DNA from: an uncultured Bacteroides sp.
GTDB lineage: Bacteria > Bacteroidota > Bacteroidia > Bacteroidales > Bacteroidaceae
DNA length: 57,982 nucleotides
NCBI GenBank assembly: GCA_944321495.1
Contig: CALULP010000020.1
Location: 1 to 57,982 of the forward strand
Direction: 5' to 3'
In this document: positions 23,460 through 32,729 of the stretch, piece after piece
How positions within the stretch are numbered: the first letter of the stretch is position 1
Layout of the letters: each line of letters starts with the position of its first letter
Translations under genes and position numbers: made by a program
Notes under the pieces: model-generated
The model's database searches: none
The model's input: the letters and a program-made list of their open reading frames with translations, nothing else
Told to the model about the DNA's origin: nothing

Positions 23460-24695
23460 TTAGGGCAGGTCTATTTCCCCTTTCCGTATGGCTTCCATTA
23501 CGTTGGCGGGTGCGCGCTTTGCCTGTAGTTCGCGTTTCATGAAGTCCATGTAAGGTGCCACGTGGTCGAAAAACTGGTAATAGCCTTGGCACAGGTAGTT
23601 CAGACCGGGCTCGCCGTCCTTGGTCTTGCAGAAACGGTTCTTGGGGCATTCGCCGTTGCAAGCAAACAGGTAGGGGCACTCTTTGCATTGCGTGGGCAGG
23701 GAGTCCCGCTTGGCAAGTCCGAATTTCTGCTGGCGTTCACCGTACATCATTTCTACCAGTGTTTTCGAGTAAATGTTGCCCAGTTTGTATTGGGGAAAGA
23801 CGAAATGGTCACAGGAGTAAACATCGCCGTTGAACTCCATGACTCCCGCATGGCCGCATGTCTTGGCCAGGGTGCAGACGCCCGGCTGTTCGCCTACCCA
23901 GTTGGCCAGGGTGGAGTCGAACAGCTGGATGTAGTAGTTGCCCACATCGTGGCGCACCCATTCATCGAAGATGGTGCACAGGAAGTTGCCCCATTGCCGG
24001 GGAGTGACGGAAAAGTCGGCGAGCCCCTCCTTGCTGTCTTCGTCTACCGCAGCCAGGTGCCGCCCGTCGGTGTGGGATGCAAGACGCTCCACAATGGGAG
24101 CAAACTGGATGTAGTGGCAATCCAGCTCCTTAAAGAAGTGATAGAACTCCAGCGGATAGTCGGCATTGTAGTCGTTCACCACGGCCATGGCATTCCACTC
24201 CACGTTGTGCTTCTTCAACAGGTTGATGCCTTGCATGACTTTCACGAACGAGGGCTTCCCCTGCTTGTTCTTGCGGTATTCGTCGTGAAACTCCTGCGGG
24301 CCGTCTATCGAGATACCCACCAGCCACTGGTTGTCGTGCAGGAAGCGGCACCATTCATCGGTGAGCAGCGTGCCGTTGGTTTGCAGGCAATTATCTATCT
24401 GCCGGCCGCGGGCATACTTGCGTTGCAGTTCCACGGCTTTCTGGTAGAAGGAGAGGGGGCGCATCAGCGTCTCTCCGCCGTGCCAGGTGAACAATACGTT
24501 CGGGCTGGTCTGCGAGTTGATGTATTCTTCGATGAACTTTTCGAGCAGCTCGTCGCTCATCACGTGTTTGGGATTGTCTTGGTACAGTTTTGCCTTTTCC
24601 AGGTAGTAGCAATAGTCGCAGGCCAGGTTGCACAGGGCGCCGGCAGGCTTCAGCATCACGTAGAGCGGGCGGGCAAAGGGAGCAAGGGTTGTCAT
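23460..24695 (-). CDS. Anaerobic sulfatase-maturating enzyme (radical SAM, SPASM)
   Basis: The 411-residue enzyme converts the active-site Ser or Cys of sulfatases to formylglycine without oxygen. The radical SAM cluster Cys are C22, C26 and C29 (CNLACDYCYY). SPASM cysteines follow in CTLAKTCG, GDVYSCDHFVFP, QCKECPYLFACNGECPKNRFC and YLCQGYYQFF, binding two auxiliary clusters. TWHGGETLMR and QTNGTLL are typical of anSME. It begins 33 bases after the hybrid regulator stop on the same strand, so the two are likely cotranscribed. Four serine-type sulfatases lie 7-14 kb away, the probable clients. Confidence 0.95.
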   Translation of the reverse strand: MTTLAPFARPLYVMLKPAGALCNLACDYCYYLEKAKLYQDNPKHVMSDELLEKFIEEYINSQTSPNVLFTWHGGETLMRPLSFYQKAVELQRKYARGRQIDNCLQTNGTLLTDEWCRFLHDNQWLVGISIDGPQEFHDEYRKNKQGKPSFVKVMQGINLLKKHNVEWNAMAVVNDYNADYPLEFYHFFKELDCHYIQFAPIVERLASHTDGRHLAAVDEDSKEGLADFSVTPRQWGNFLCTIFDEWVRHDVGNYYIQLFDSTLANWVGEQPGVCTLAKTCGHAGVMEFNGDVYSCDHFVFPQYKLGNIYSKTLVEMMYGERQQKFGLAKRDSLPTQCKECPYLFACNGECPKNRFCKTKDGEPGLNYLCQGYYQFFDHVAPYMDFMKRELQAKRAPANVMEAIRKGEIDLP

Positions 24696-24728
24696 AATGG
24701 TAGTTTCTTTATAGATTGTTGGTAATCG

Positions 24729-27700
24729 TTATTTATAGTCTTTGGGGTTGACGCCGAAATGCTTTTTGAAACTCACCGAGAAGTGGGAAACGGTGCCGAA
24801 GCCTGTCAGGTCGGCCACTTCCGAAACGTTGTATTTCCCGCTTCTCAGCAGTTCGGCGGCTTTGTTCAGTTTGTATTTCATGAAGAAGTGCGTAGGCGTT
24901 TCCCCGGTCAGTCCTTTCAGTTTGTAGTTGAACTTGGACCGGCTCATGAGCAGCTTTTCCGCTACGTCGTTGAAGTTCCAGTCTTCTTGGTCCATCATGC
25001 TGTCCATCAAGGAGTATAGTTTTTCCAGAAAGGCTTTGTCCTGAGGCGATATGGCCTCGGCAATGTCTTTGGTGGTGCCGGTAGATGTTGATAGCAAGGT
25101 GCGGATGTGGTCGCGGTTGCGTAGCAACGATTGAATCAGGGCTTTCAGGTAGTCGGGGTCGAACGGCTTGGTAACGTAAGCATTGGCCTCGCTGCTCAGT
25201 CCTTCTATTTGTTCGGACATCTGTGCCTTGGCGGTGAGCAATATGATGGGGATGTGGCAATGCAGTGCGTCCGATTTCAGTTTCCTGCAAAATTCATAAC
25301 CGGACATGCCGCCCATGATTACGTCGGACAGGATTAAATCCGGCTCCAGGTTCTCCAAGGCTTCCAGGGCTGTTTCCGCACTGTATTTGTTGATGATGTT
25401 GTATTGTGGCGAGAGTAGCATGGTCAGATAAGCAGCCACCTGGGTATCGTCGTCTACTATGAGCAGATAGGGCTTGTCCGGGTTCACCACCGGAGTGCTT
25501 ATGATGGTAGTCGCAGCCTCGACAGGAATTTGTGGCGTGGCGGTGTTCCCTTTTTGCCGGTCGTCGTTGGCATAAGCCTGCTCGTCTGTCGGCAGCAGCA
25601 CATGGAAGATGGCGCCGCTTTCTTGGCCTTTCACATTATCTGCTATGATTTCCCCGTGGTGCAGCTGTACCAGCCTTTTCACATAGTATAGTCCGATGCC
25701 TGTACCCCAGTTGGGACACTTGATGTCCAGTTTGTTGTCTGCCTGGTAATACCTTTTGAAGATGTCTTCCAATTGTGCTTGTGGAATACCGTTGCCGCTG
25801 TCCTGTACATAGATGTGTATGTATTGCCCGAACCGGGTAGCCAGCCCGGGAATGATGGCAGAGGCCTGGGCAAGGGACAGGCATTCGAGTCCTACCTTGA
25901 TGTGCCCGTTTTGAGGAGTATGCTTCAAGGCATTCGAGAAAAGGTTGCTGAGTATCTTTCCCAATTTGTCTTTGTCTATCCAGGTAAAGAAAGAGCCTTT
26001 CAGCCCTTCGCGCTCTATTTTAATGCCTTTTTGCGAGACGCCTGCCTGGAAAATGTCTACCCAGTAGTTGGTTTCGTTTATGATGTCGCAGTTGGTGACC
26101 TGCATACGCAGGGCGTCATACTCCAGTTTATTGAAATCCAGCATCTGGTCAATCAATTTGAGCATTTGGTTGATGTTGAGTGATACGATGTTGAGAATTT
26201 GCTGCGTGGAAGCAGGCAGTGACTTGTCGTTTCTTAGTGTCATGATGGGGCCGAAAATCATGGTCAACGGGTTTCGGAACTCGTGGGAGATGTTGGCGAA
26301 GAAGTTCATGTTCATTTGGTTGGCCAGGTGCTCACGTTCTTTGTCGCGTTGCAGCATTTCGGTTTTCAGATGTTCGGCTTTGATACGCAGGTAAAGGCGG
26401 TTGATGTAGAACACGATTCCGCCTACCAGCATGATATAAACTATGATAGCTGGCATGGAAAACCACGGAGCTGGCCCTATAGTGATATGGATATGTTGTT
26501 CCGGGCTGTTTGTCTGGTTCTTCCCGGGGATGTCCAGTTTCAGCCTGAACGTGTAGTGCCCGGCCGGCAGGTTGGAATAGATGACGGGGTGGCGTTCGTC
26601 GCTTTCAATCCAGTTGTGTTCAAAGCCTTCCAGCTTGTATCGGCATGTGTATTGTGGAGAAAGGGCATAATTGACAGTGCTGAAGAAGAAAGTCAGGTCG
26701 TTTTCATTCCATTTCAGGTTCAGGTTGGTATCTGGTTGGCACAGGTAGTCTATGCCTGTTGTCTGGTTGGCTTTGTTCACTAAGACTTTCTCTATGTGTA
26801 TGCTTGGCAGGCTGTATTGCTCCAAGGCTGAGGGGGTAAATATGGTACAGCCTTGGGTATGGCCAAAGAAGAAAATGGAGTCTTGCAGCATGCAGGCACT
26901 GTGCGGGTTGAATATCCTGTGCCGGTAGGTTCCTTCTGCCGTATTGGAGTAATGGGTCATTTCTTTTGTCCGGGGGCTGTATGTCACCATGCCTTGGTGT
27001 GTGCCTATCCACAGGTTCCCGTCCTTGTCCTCAAGCATGCTGCTGATGTGCAGGTTGGCAAGCGGTTCTATGAGGGTCAGTCTGCGGGTTTGCAGGTGCA
27101 GTTGGTAAAGCCCCTTGTCGCTTCCTATCCATAGTTGCTGCTGCCGGTCTTGGTAAATGCAGGTGGGGTTTATGCCTTTGGAATTGTAGTTTGTGGGCTG
27201 CGTGTTGAGGGGCTTCACTTGCCCGTTTTCAGGGAGGTAGCAGGCCAATTGCAGGTCGGGCATGCAAATCAGTACTTCTCCGCCGGGAAGTGCTTGCAGG
27301 CAACTGTTTACCGTGTAGGCCGACAACGCCATGGCTATGGTGTCGATGTGGTAGTTGCGGGTGCCCGATACCTTTATCAGGCAATCTTTGTCTGTGGTTA
27401 CGTAGAGGTTGCCTTGCTTGTCGGCACAATAGTTTCCTATGGAAGTATTCTGCACGCCATAGCGGGTGATTTGCTCCGTATTGATTCGCTTTCCGTCGTA
27501 ACGGCAACGCATCAGTCGGCTGTCATTGAGCAGCCATATCTTGCCTTGGTTGCAGAATATCTTGTCCAGCTTGTGCTGGAATCTTGGTGTCAGTATGCCT
27601 TCGATATCGGTGTTGCGGAAGGCTGAGAACTGCTGCGTGGCCGGGTCGTAGCGGAAGATGCTGTTGTTGCCTTGGATGCCATACACAGCCCCGTCTTCCG

Positions 27701-28760
27701 CCACCGAAAGGGAACGGATGGATTTCCCTTTCAGCCGTTCGGCCAGCGTGTGGTGTTGTAGAATAGTCTTGTCCGGCTGTCTTTTCAAGTTGATGAAGCC
27801 TCCGTTGGGAAAGCCTATCCATAAGTCCTGCCTGTCGTCCACATATACCGTGGAGATAAGCGAGGAGTAATGGCGCATCACCTTGTCGGTCATTTCCTTT
27901 TCCACGTCCAAGCTATGGGTTTGTGGGTTATATGAATAGATTTTGTCTTTGGCGACTATCCATATTTTAGAGCGGTAGGCAAACATTTGTCGGGGTACGA
28001 TGCCACCCCGGACATACTGGGCAGAGTCGCAAAGAATGTCCAAGCGCTGGCTGTCTATGTCGTATCTGAGCAGGCCGTTCCCGCCGCTTACCCAGATGCA
28101 ATTGTCTTTTATCAAGGCATTCAACATGTTGAAAACTGCCGGGTTGGGCAGTGAAATCGTGTGCTTGAAGTGTTGGTCGTAGCATTGTATGTTTTGTGTC
28201 GTGATTCTCCACAGGCGGTCTTGCTGGTCTATGAGAAAGTGCGAAGTGCTGGCTCTATGGCCGGTCGGGGCAGCAAGTGCAAAGTAGGCACTGTTGTTGT
28301 GCTCGTCATATTGGTATATCCCTTCGGTGGTGACGAAGAACAGTTGTCCTTGGCTGTTTTCCAAAATTTGTAGGGTGTAGGCCTGTTTGGCGGGTAAAGG
28401 CACGTTCTTGAACCTGTCAGAACCGATGTATTGGCACACTCCACTGCCTGTGCCTATCCATATCCTGTCCCGGCTGTCGCGGAAAAGGGTATTTATCTGG
28501 TTGCCGGCAAGGCTGGCAGAGTCTCCGGGCACGTATGAATACTGGCGGTAAGCGTTGCCGTCGAAAAGGTTCAGTCCATCTGAGGTTCCTATCCACATGT
28601 AGCCATTCTTGTCCATTACGAAGGCCGTAACGTCTTCCGATGACAAGTTGTAAGCATAGACCGGAGCCGATAAGGCCGACAGCTGGCTGTGTTTACGGGT
28701 ACAGCAAGTGCACAGGCACAGCCCTATAAGGCAAAGCAAAGTGGCAAGGTCTTTTTTCAT
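24729..28760 (-). CDS. Hybrid two-component system regulator (HTCS)
   Basis: The 1343-residue one-protein phosphorelay is typical of Bacteroides glycan loci. The N-terminus is a hydrophobic signal (residues 1-20, Cys-rich LCTCC, which could even be a lipobox). It is followed by a large periplasmic two-bladed propeller sensor made of repeats such as GYMWIGTSDGLNLFDG and GNLWIGTHQGMVTY, and a Y_Y_Y domain near 680-760. A membrane span follows (IIVYIMLVGGIVFYI). The HisKA box is FFANISHEFRNPL, the HATPase has NLFSNALKH and GTGIGLYYVKRL, the receiver has LLIVDDD and LILSDVIMGG (phospho-Asp), and an AraC helix-turn-helix closes the protein. It is divergent from the barrel-sulfatase unit, which it presumably activates on binding a breakdown product. 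Confidence 0.95.
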   Translation of the reverse strand: MKKDLATLLCLIGLCLCTCCTRKHSQLSALSAPVYAYNLSSEDVTAFVMDKNGYMWIGTSDGLNLFDGNAYRQYSYVPGDSASLAGNQINTLFRDSRDRIWIGTGSGVCQYIGSDRFKNVPLPAKQAYTLQILENSQGQLFFVTTEGIYQYDEHNNSAYFALAAPTGHRASTSHFLIDQQDRLWRITTQNIQCYDQHFKHTISLPNPAVFNMLNALIKDNCIWVSGGNGLLRYDIDSQRLDILCDSAQYVRGGIVPRQMFAYRSKIWIVAKDKIYSYNPQTHSLDVEKEMTDKVMRHYSSLISTVYVDDRQDLWIGFPNGGFINLKRQPDKTILQHHTLAERLKGKSIRSLSVAEDGAVYGIQGNNSIFRYDPATQQFSAFRNTDIEGILTPRFQHKLDKIFCNQGKIWLLNDSRLMRCRYDGKRINTEQITRYGVQNTSIGNYCADKQGNLYVTTDKDCLIKVSGTRNYHIDTIAMALSAYTVNSCLQALPGGEVLICMPDLQLACYLPENGQVKPLNTQPTNYNSKGINPTCIYQDRQQQLWIGSDKGLYQLHLQTRRLTLIEPLANLHISSMLEDKDGNLWIGTHQGMVTYSPRTKEMTHYSNTAEGTYRHRIFNPHSACMLQDSIFFFGHTQGCTIFTPSALEQYSLPSIHIEKVLVNKANQTTGIDYLCQPDTNLNLKWNENDLTFFFSTVNYALSPQYTCRYKLEGFEHNWIESDERHPVIYSNLPAGHYTFRLKLDIPGKNQTNSPEQHIHITIGPAPWFSMPAIIVYIMLVGGIVFYINRLYLRIKAEHLKTEMLQRDKEREHLANQMNMNFFANISHEFRNPLTMIFGPIMTLRNDKSLPASTQQILNIVSLNINQMLKLIDQMLDFNKLEYDALRMQVTNCDIINETNYWVDIFQAGVSQKGIKIEREGLKGSFFTWIDKDKLGKILSNLFSNALKHTPQNGHIKVGLECLSLAQASAIIPGLATRFGQYIHIYVQDSGNGIPQAQLEDIFKRYYQADNKLDIKCPNWGTGIGLYYVKRLVQLHHGEIIADNVKGQESGAIFHVLLPTDEQAYANDDRQKGNTATPQIPVEAATTIISTPVVNPDKPYLLIVDDDTQVAAYLTMLLSPQYNIINKYSAETALEALENLEPDLILSDVIMGGMSGYEFCRKLKSDALHCHIPIILLTAKAQMSEQIEGLSSEANAYVTKPFDPDYLKALIQSLLRNRDHIRTLLSTSTGTTKDIAEAISPQDKAFLEKLYSLMDSMMDQEDWNFNDVAEKLLMSRSKFNYKLKGLTGETPTHFFMKYKLNKAAELLRSGKYNVSEVADLTGFGTVSHFSVSFKKHFGVNPKDYK

Positions 28761-28885
28761 GAGTATGATTTTAAGCTTTGCAAAGATAAGGTTTTTTGAT
28801 TATCAGAAGAAAAGCAGTATTTTTTCTTAGTTTCCTCCAAGGATTTGTAATTAACTGTGTTATAGTGATGTATATGCTTTTCTGT

Positions 28886-28965
28886 TGCAAGATTATGAAA
28901 AAAAATGCAAGAATACGAAAAAACTTCATTCTGCTGCGAAAACATGTTGCAAGAACCAGAAAGCC
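28886..28965 (+). promoter_or_regulatory. Phased repeats, putative HTCS operator upstream of the barrel gene
   Basis: TGCAAGA-type copies start at 28886, 28906 and 28948, with a weaker copy near 28927: spacing 20, 21 and 21 bases, about two helical turns. The clearest two are TGCAAGATTATGAAAAAA and TGCAAGAATACGAAAAAA. A matching TGCAGGATACGAAAAAC occurs at 36159 upstream of the fourth sulfatase. Placement in the divergent gap next to the regulator gene suggests binding sites; the assignment to HTCS is inference. Confidence 0.55.
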
Positions 28966-28984
28966 CCGGTCGCCCTTGCCCCCT

Positions 28985-28992
28985 TACCTTTG
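28985..28992 (+). promoter_or_regulatory. -7 box of the barrel-sulfatase transcript
   Basis: TACCTTTG matches TAnnTTTG, but no TTTG is found 19 bases upstream (AGCC instead). That fits an activator-dependent promoter. The proximal TGCAAGA copy lies 37 bases upstream, compared with 35 at the fourth-sulfatase promoter, which has the identical TACCTTTG. Confidence 0.6.
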
Positions 28993-29028
28993 CTGCAGGA
29001 AAAAACAACCCTACCTAAAACAAACGAA

Positions 29029-31287
29029 ATGAAAAACCAGAACATGAAACTTTGGGCAGCACTCGCGCTGGGAGCCGTGTGCGCCCTTCCTGCCCAAGCG
29101 TAGAAACAGAAAGCAGCCGTGAAAGACACGGTGGCCACCGTGCAGCATGGCGCCAGCAACATGATGCTTAATGCCTCCAGTGAGAGTGAACCTCGATTTA
29201 TTAATGTAGGTTTGCCCGAAGCTACGGGTGGTACAGTAGTAACGGAGAATGGCTTGGCTGTTACTTTTAATGCCAATGCGGTAAAAACCAATCAAGCTTG
29301 GCGCCAAGATGGCAGTTTTGCTGGAGCCACCTCGCGCAACCTGTCGGAAACGGCCATCAAGTTGGGTGAGGTGGGCGTATCCATGATTACCAATTCCAAG
29401 AAAGGCGGTAACAAGTTTGCCGGGGTGTTCAACCTCAAGACCAATTCTTTCGGTCTGATGAGCGGCAACCTCTCACTGAGCGGCCCGTTGAAGCGCGGTT
29501 GGTATTATGCTGCCAATGCTTTTGTCAACCTCGACCCGGGAACAACGAATGTCAACTTTACCCGCTTCCTGGACAAGACGCAACTTTACAAAGGCATTCT
29601 GACCAAAAGGTATAAGAAAGGCGAGTTCAATGTACAATATAAGTATGTCACCTCCAAGATGCTCAACACCAAAATGTCGCCCTACATCTACCGCGATGGC
29701 AAGCAGGTCGATGCTTTGGACAACTTCGACATTGCCCACGGTAATTACTTGGGCAACTCCATCACCTGGCATGTGAAAGACCCCTTGACAGGCGAGTATA
29801 AAGATATCAACATCTTGGACGATACCGGCACACAGACACACATGCTCGACCTCTTCGGCAAGCATACGTTTGACAACGGCATGAATCTCGATTACAGTTT
29901 CCGTTACCAACATGCACTTTCGGGAGCCAATGAGTTTGCCTATTCAGCTATTACCGATGCCAGCAATCTGCTCGCTAACCAGCGTTATATCTACGCCAAT
30001 AAAACCACTGAACAGGTTTATACGGGATTGGTGCAGAATGGTACTTTCCAATATTCTTCGGGAAACCCTGTCAATACGGTTATGGCCCGTTTGGAGTTGG
30101 ACAAAAAGCATGAAAAGCATCATTGGTTAGTAGGCTTCCAATCTTCTTACTTCAATGCCGATAAAAGGGCTACCGGCATCCTGACCTTCTTGCAGGAAGT
30201 AGCCGAAAATCCCCAGCATGTCATTCAACAGGAGTTGGTAAACGGTGTTTGGACGAATACTAAAGCCGACCAATATGGTCAATGGAATTATAACAACTCC
30301 ATGTTCTATTACGATGGCACGGAAACGAGAAATGCCATTTATGCTACCGAGCAATGGAAAATCTTGCCTAACCTGAAATTGGATTTGGGCGCCCGCTTTG
30401 AATGGCACCGCATCAATGGCAATTGGGCACCTGGAACAGTCAGAAATTCGTGGGATGACAAGACTTGGATTTCCGGTGAAACGCAAAAGATAAAGAAGGA
30501 TAACTTCAACAAAAGCTTTACGGCTACTTTGACTTGGCATATTTTGAAGAACTTCGGTATAATAGGCGATGCTTACTATATTGAGGCCACTGATGGCTTG
30601 AGTGCCTACAAATCGAGCAATGACCCGCTGGCCAAAACCAATGTGGTGCCTTACTTTGCAGGTGGTGTGTTTTTCAACAGCAAGTGGATTAGCGTTATTT
30701 CTCGTGTGAGCCGCATCAGCCGTTCTAACCTTGTGGCTTCCGGAGGTTTTAATAATTCGTCTGGTGAAAACACCAAACTTACGTTCAATTATGACATCAA
30801 GACAGTGGGTTGGACTACGGATGCCAATATTACTCCTTTCAAAGGCTTTGACCTGCATTTGATGTTGACGTTGCAAAACCCTGTGTACGACAATTTTGAG
30901 TTCGATGTCTTTGGCGAACACTACGATTACAGCGGCTTGCCTGCGCGTATTACCTCCAAAACCCTGATAGAAATTGACCCCAGCTACCAGTGGAAGAAAT
31001 TCCGTGTATGGGCCAGTGCACGTTACTTCAGCAAGCAGTCGTGCAGCTATCCGGCTACCTTGTACTTCCCATCGCGCTGGGAAACGTTCGCAGGCTTCGA
31101 CTATACTCATAACAAGCATGTCAAGTTCAGCTTGAACGTGGTGAACCTGCTTAACCAGACCGGTGCACAAGGCCGTATATCCGGTACTAACACCGCCATC
31201 GACCCCACACCCTATTACGACCAGCCGGTGGCAGGTACCTACATCCGCCCGTTTACCGTGGAATTCAAGACCCAAATCAAATTCTAA
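29029..31287 (+). pseudogene. TonB-dependent-receptor-like outer membrane barrel with in-frame amber codon
   Basis: From ATG 29029 the first 24 codons give a clean signal peptide (MKNQNMKLWAALALGAVC, then ALPAQA). A TAG follows at 29101-29103, and the same frame is then open to 31287 (about 726 residues). One C-to-T change from CAG would explain it. The body has a reduced plug region (INVGLPEATGGTVVTENGL, WRQDGSFAG, GVSMITNSKKGGNKFAG), then many beta strands and a C-terminal aromatic FTVEFKTQIKF typical of outer-membrane barrels. Relatives form ligand-gated importers. No SusD partner follows. If the TAG is real, export fails unless it is read through or translation restarts internally without a signal. 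It heads a unit with three sulfatases. Confidence 0.8.
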
Positions 31288-31313
31288 TCTGATTAACCCT
31301 AAAAACAAAAAAC

Positions 31314-32729
31314 ATGAAACTGAATTATTTATCGTGCCTTGTAGGGAGCTGCTTGGCAGTGCTTCCTACGGCTTCACAAGCCAAAGACAGCAAGAAAGAC
31401 CGCAATGCCGACCCGCGTCCTAACATTTTGCTCATCCTTACCGACGATATGGGCAAGGAGTGCCTGGGCACTTACGGAAGTACTTACCACACGCCAAACC
31501 TCGACCGCTTTGCCGAAGAGGGTGTGAAGTTCAACTACGCTACCGCCCAGCCGCTCAGCACTCCCTCGCGTGTGGAACTGCTCACAGATCGCTATAACTA
31601 TAAGAATTATTCCAAGTTCGGTTTCCTGAACCAAGATGAGCACACCTTTGCCCAATTGGCACAACAAGCAGGTTACAAGACGATGATTGCCGGCAAATGG
31701 CAGCTCGGCACTAATAGTAAACTGCCCGCACACTTCGGTTTCGACAACTATTGCCTTTACCACCTGCGCTACAAGGGCAACAAGTATGCCCAGCCGCTGT
31801 TTGAGGCCGACGGCGTGATGCACGACAACTGCACGCAGGATGATTATGGTCCCGACTACTTCTCCAACTACGTCATGAACTTCATGGAGGAAAACAAAGA
31901 CCGTCCCTTCCTGGCTTACTATGCCATGACCCTGGTGCACGACCCCTTCAACCCCACGCCCGAGAGCGATGATTGGGACATCGACCCCAAGCTGCGCTTT
32001 ACTGCTGCCGACAAGTACTTCCCCGACATGGTGAGCTATTGCGACAAAATCTTTGGCAAACTGATGGACAAGCTGGACGAACTGGGTATAGCCGACAACA
32101 CGATTGTTATCTTTGTAGGCGACAACGGCACCGCCCAATACATCACTACACCCATGAAAGACGGCTCCGTGGTGCAGGGCGGAAAAGCCACTACCAAGGA
32201 AACCGGTACCGCAGTGCCTATGCTGGCCCGTTGGGGCAAGTACGACTTGAAGAAACATACCACCGTAGACATGATGGACTTTACCGACTTCCTGCCCACC
32301 TTTGCCGAAGCCATGCAGGTGAAGGTGCCTCAAGACTGGGATGTGGATGGCGTCAGCTTCCTGCCCGTGCTGAAGGGGGAGAAGAATCCCAATGCCCGCG
32401 AGTGGGTCTTTGTGCACTACAAAGCCAACCATGTGCCGCAGGCAGGCTTGGAGAAATATGCAGCCCGCTACTTCAAGAACCGCCGCTATAAACTGTATTC
32501 CGACGGACGTTTCTTTGATTTCATCAACGATCCCGAGGAATTGCGTCCCATAGCCAAAGGCAAAGGCACGCCTGAGGCTGAGGCTGCCCGCAAACAGTTC
32601 CAGACATTGATGAACCAGTTGCCCAAATGGAAATTTACCGATGACAATGTGCCGATGGTGGTGCTTCCCGGTTTAGAACCGGAAGCTGTAGGTGTAGGTA
32701 GAGATTACGTTAAACCCAATAAGAAATGA
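31314..32729 (+). CDS. Sulfatase (S1 family, serine type) 1
   Basis: The 471-residue exported arylsulfatase-fold enzyme has a signal peptide ending near PTASQA. Metal-binding LLILTDDMG (Asp44-Asp45) and the modification motif S82-T-P-S-R86 are visible; the Ser would be oxidised to formylglycine by anSME. After the motif the sequence is LLTDR rather than the common LTG. Later metal ligands lie in FVGDNGTAQY, and the end has the usual YKLYSDGRFFDFINDPEE. The glycan substrate is not deducible. It follows the barrel gene by 26 bases and overlaps the next sulfatase by 4 bases (ATGA). Confidence 0.95.
   Translation: MKLNYLSCLVGSCLAVLPTASQAKDSKKDRNADPRPNILLILTDDMGKECLGTYGSTYHTPNLDRFAEEGVKFNYATAQPLSTPSRVELLTDRYNYKNYSKFGFLNQDEHTFAQLAQQAGYKTMIAGKWQLGTNSKLPAHFGFDNYCLYHLRYKGNKYAQPLFEADGVMHDNCTQDDYGPDYFSNYVMNFMEENKDRPFLAYYAMTLVHDPFNPTPESDDWDIDPKLRFTAADKYFPDMVSYCDKIFGKLMDKLDELGIADNTIVIFVGDNGTAQYITTPMKDGSVVQGGKATTKETGTAVPMLARWGKYDLKKHTTVDMMDFTDFLPTFAEAMQVKVPQDWDVDGVSFLPVLKGEKNPNAREWVFVHYKANHVPQAGLEKYAARYFKNRRYKLYSDGRFFDFINDPEELRPIAKGKGTPEAEAARKQFQTLMNQLPKWKFTDDNVPMVVLPGLEPEAVGVGRDYVKPNKK

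Noticed and set aside
29101..29103. Amber codon as pyrrolysine or another recoding event
   Set aside because: No recoding machinery or other in-frame TAG use is visible in the window. The place corresponds to an ordinary Gln after a signal peptide, so a point mutation is simpler.
28885..29103. 72-codon open frame ending at the amber codon as a separate small gene
   Set aside because: Only the last 24 codons are coding-like (the signal peptide). The upstream part spans the promoter and operator region.
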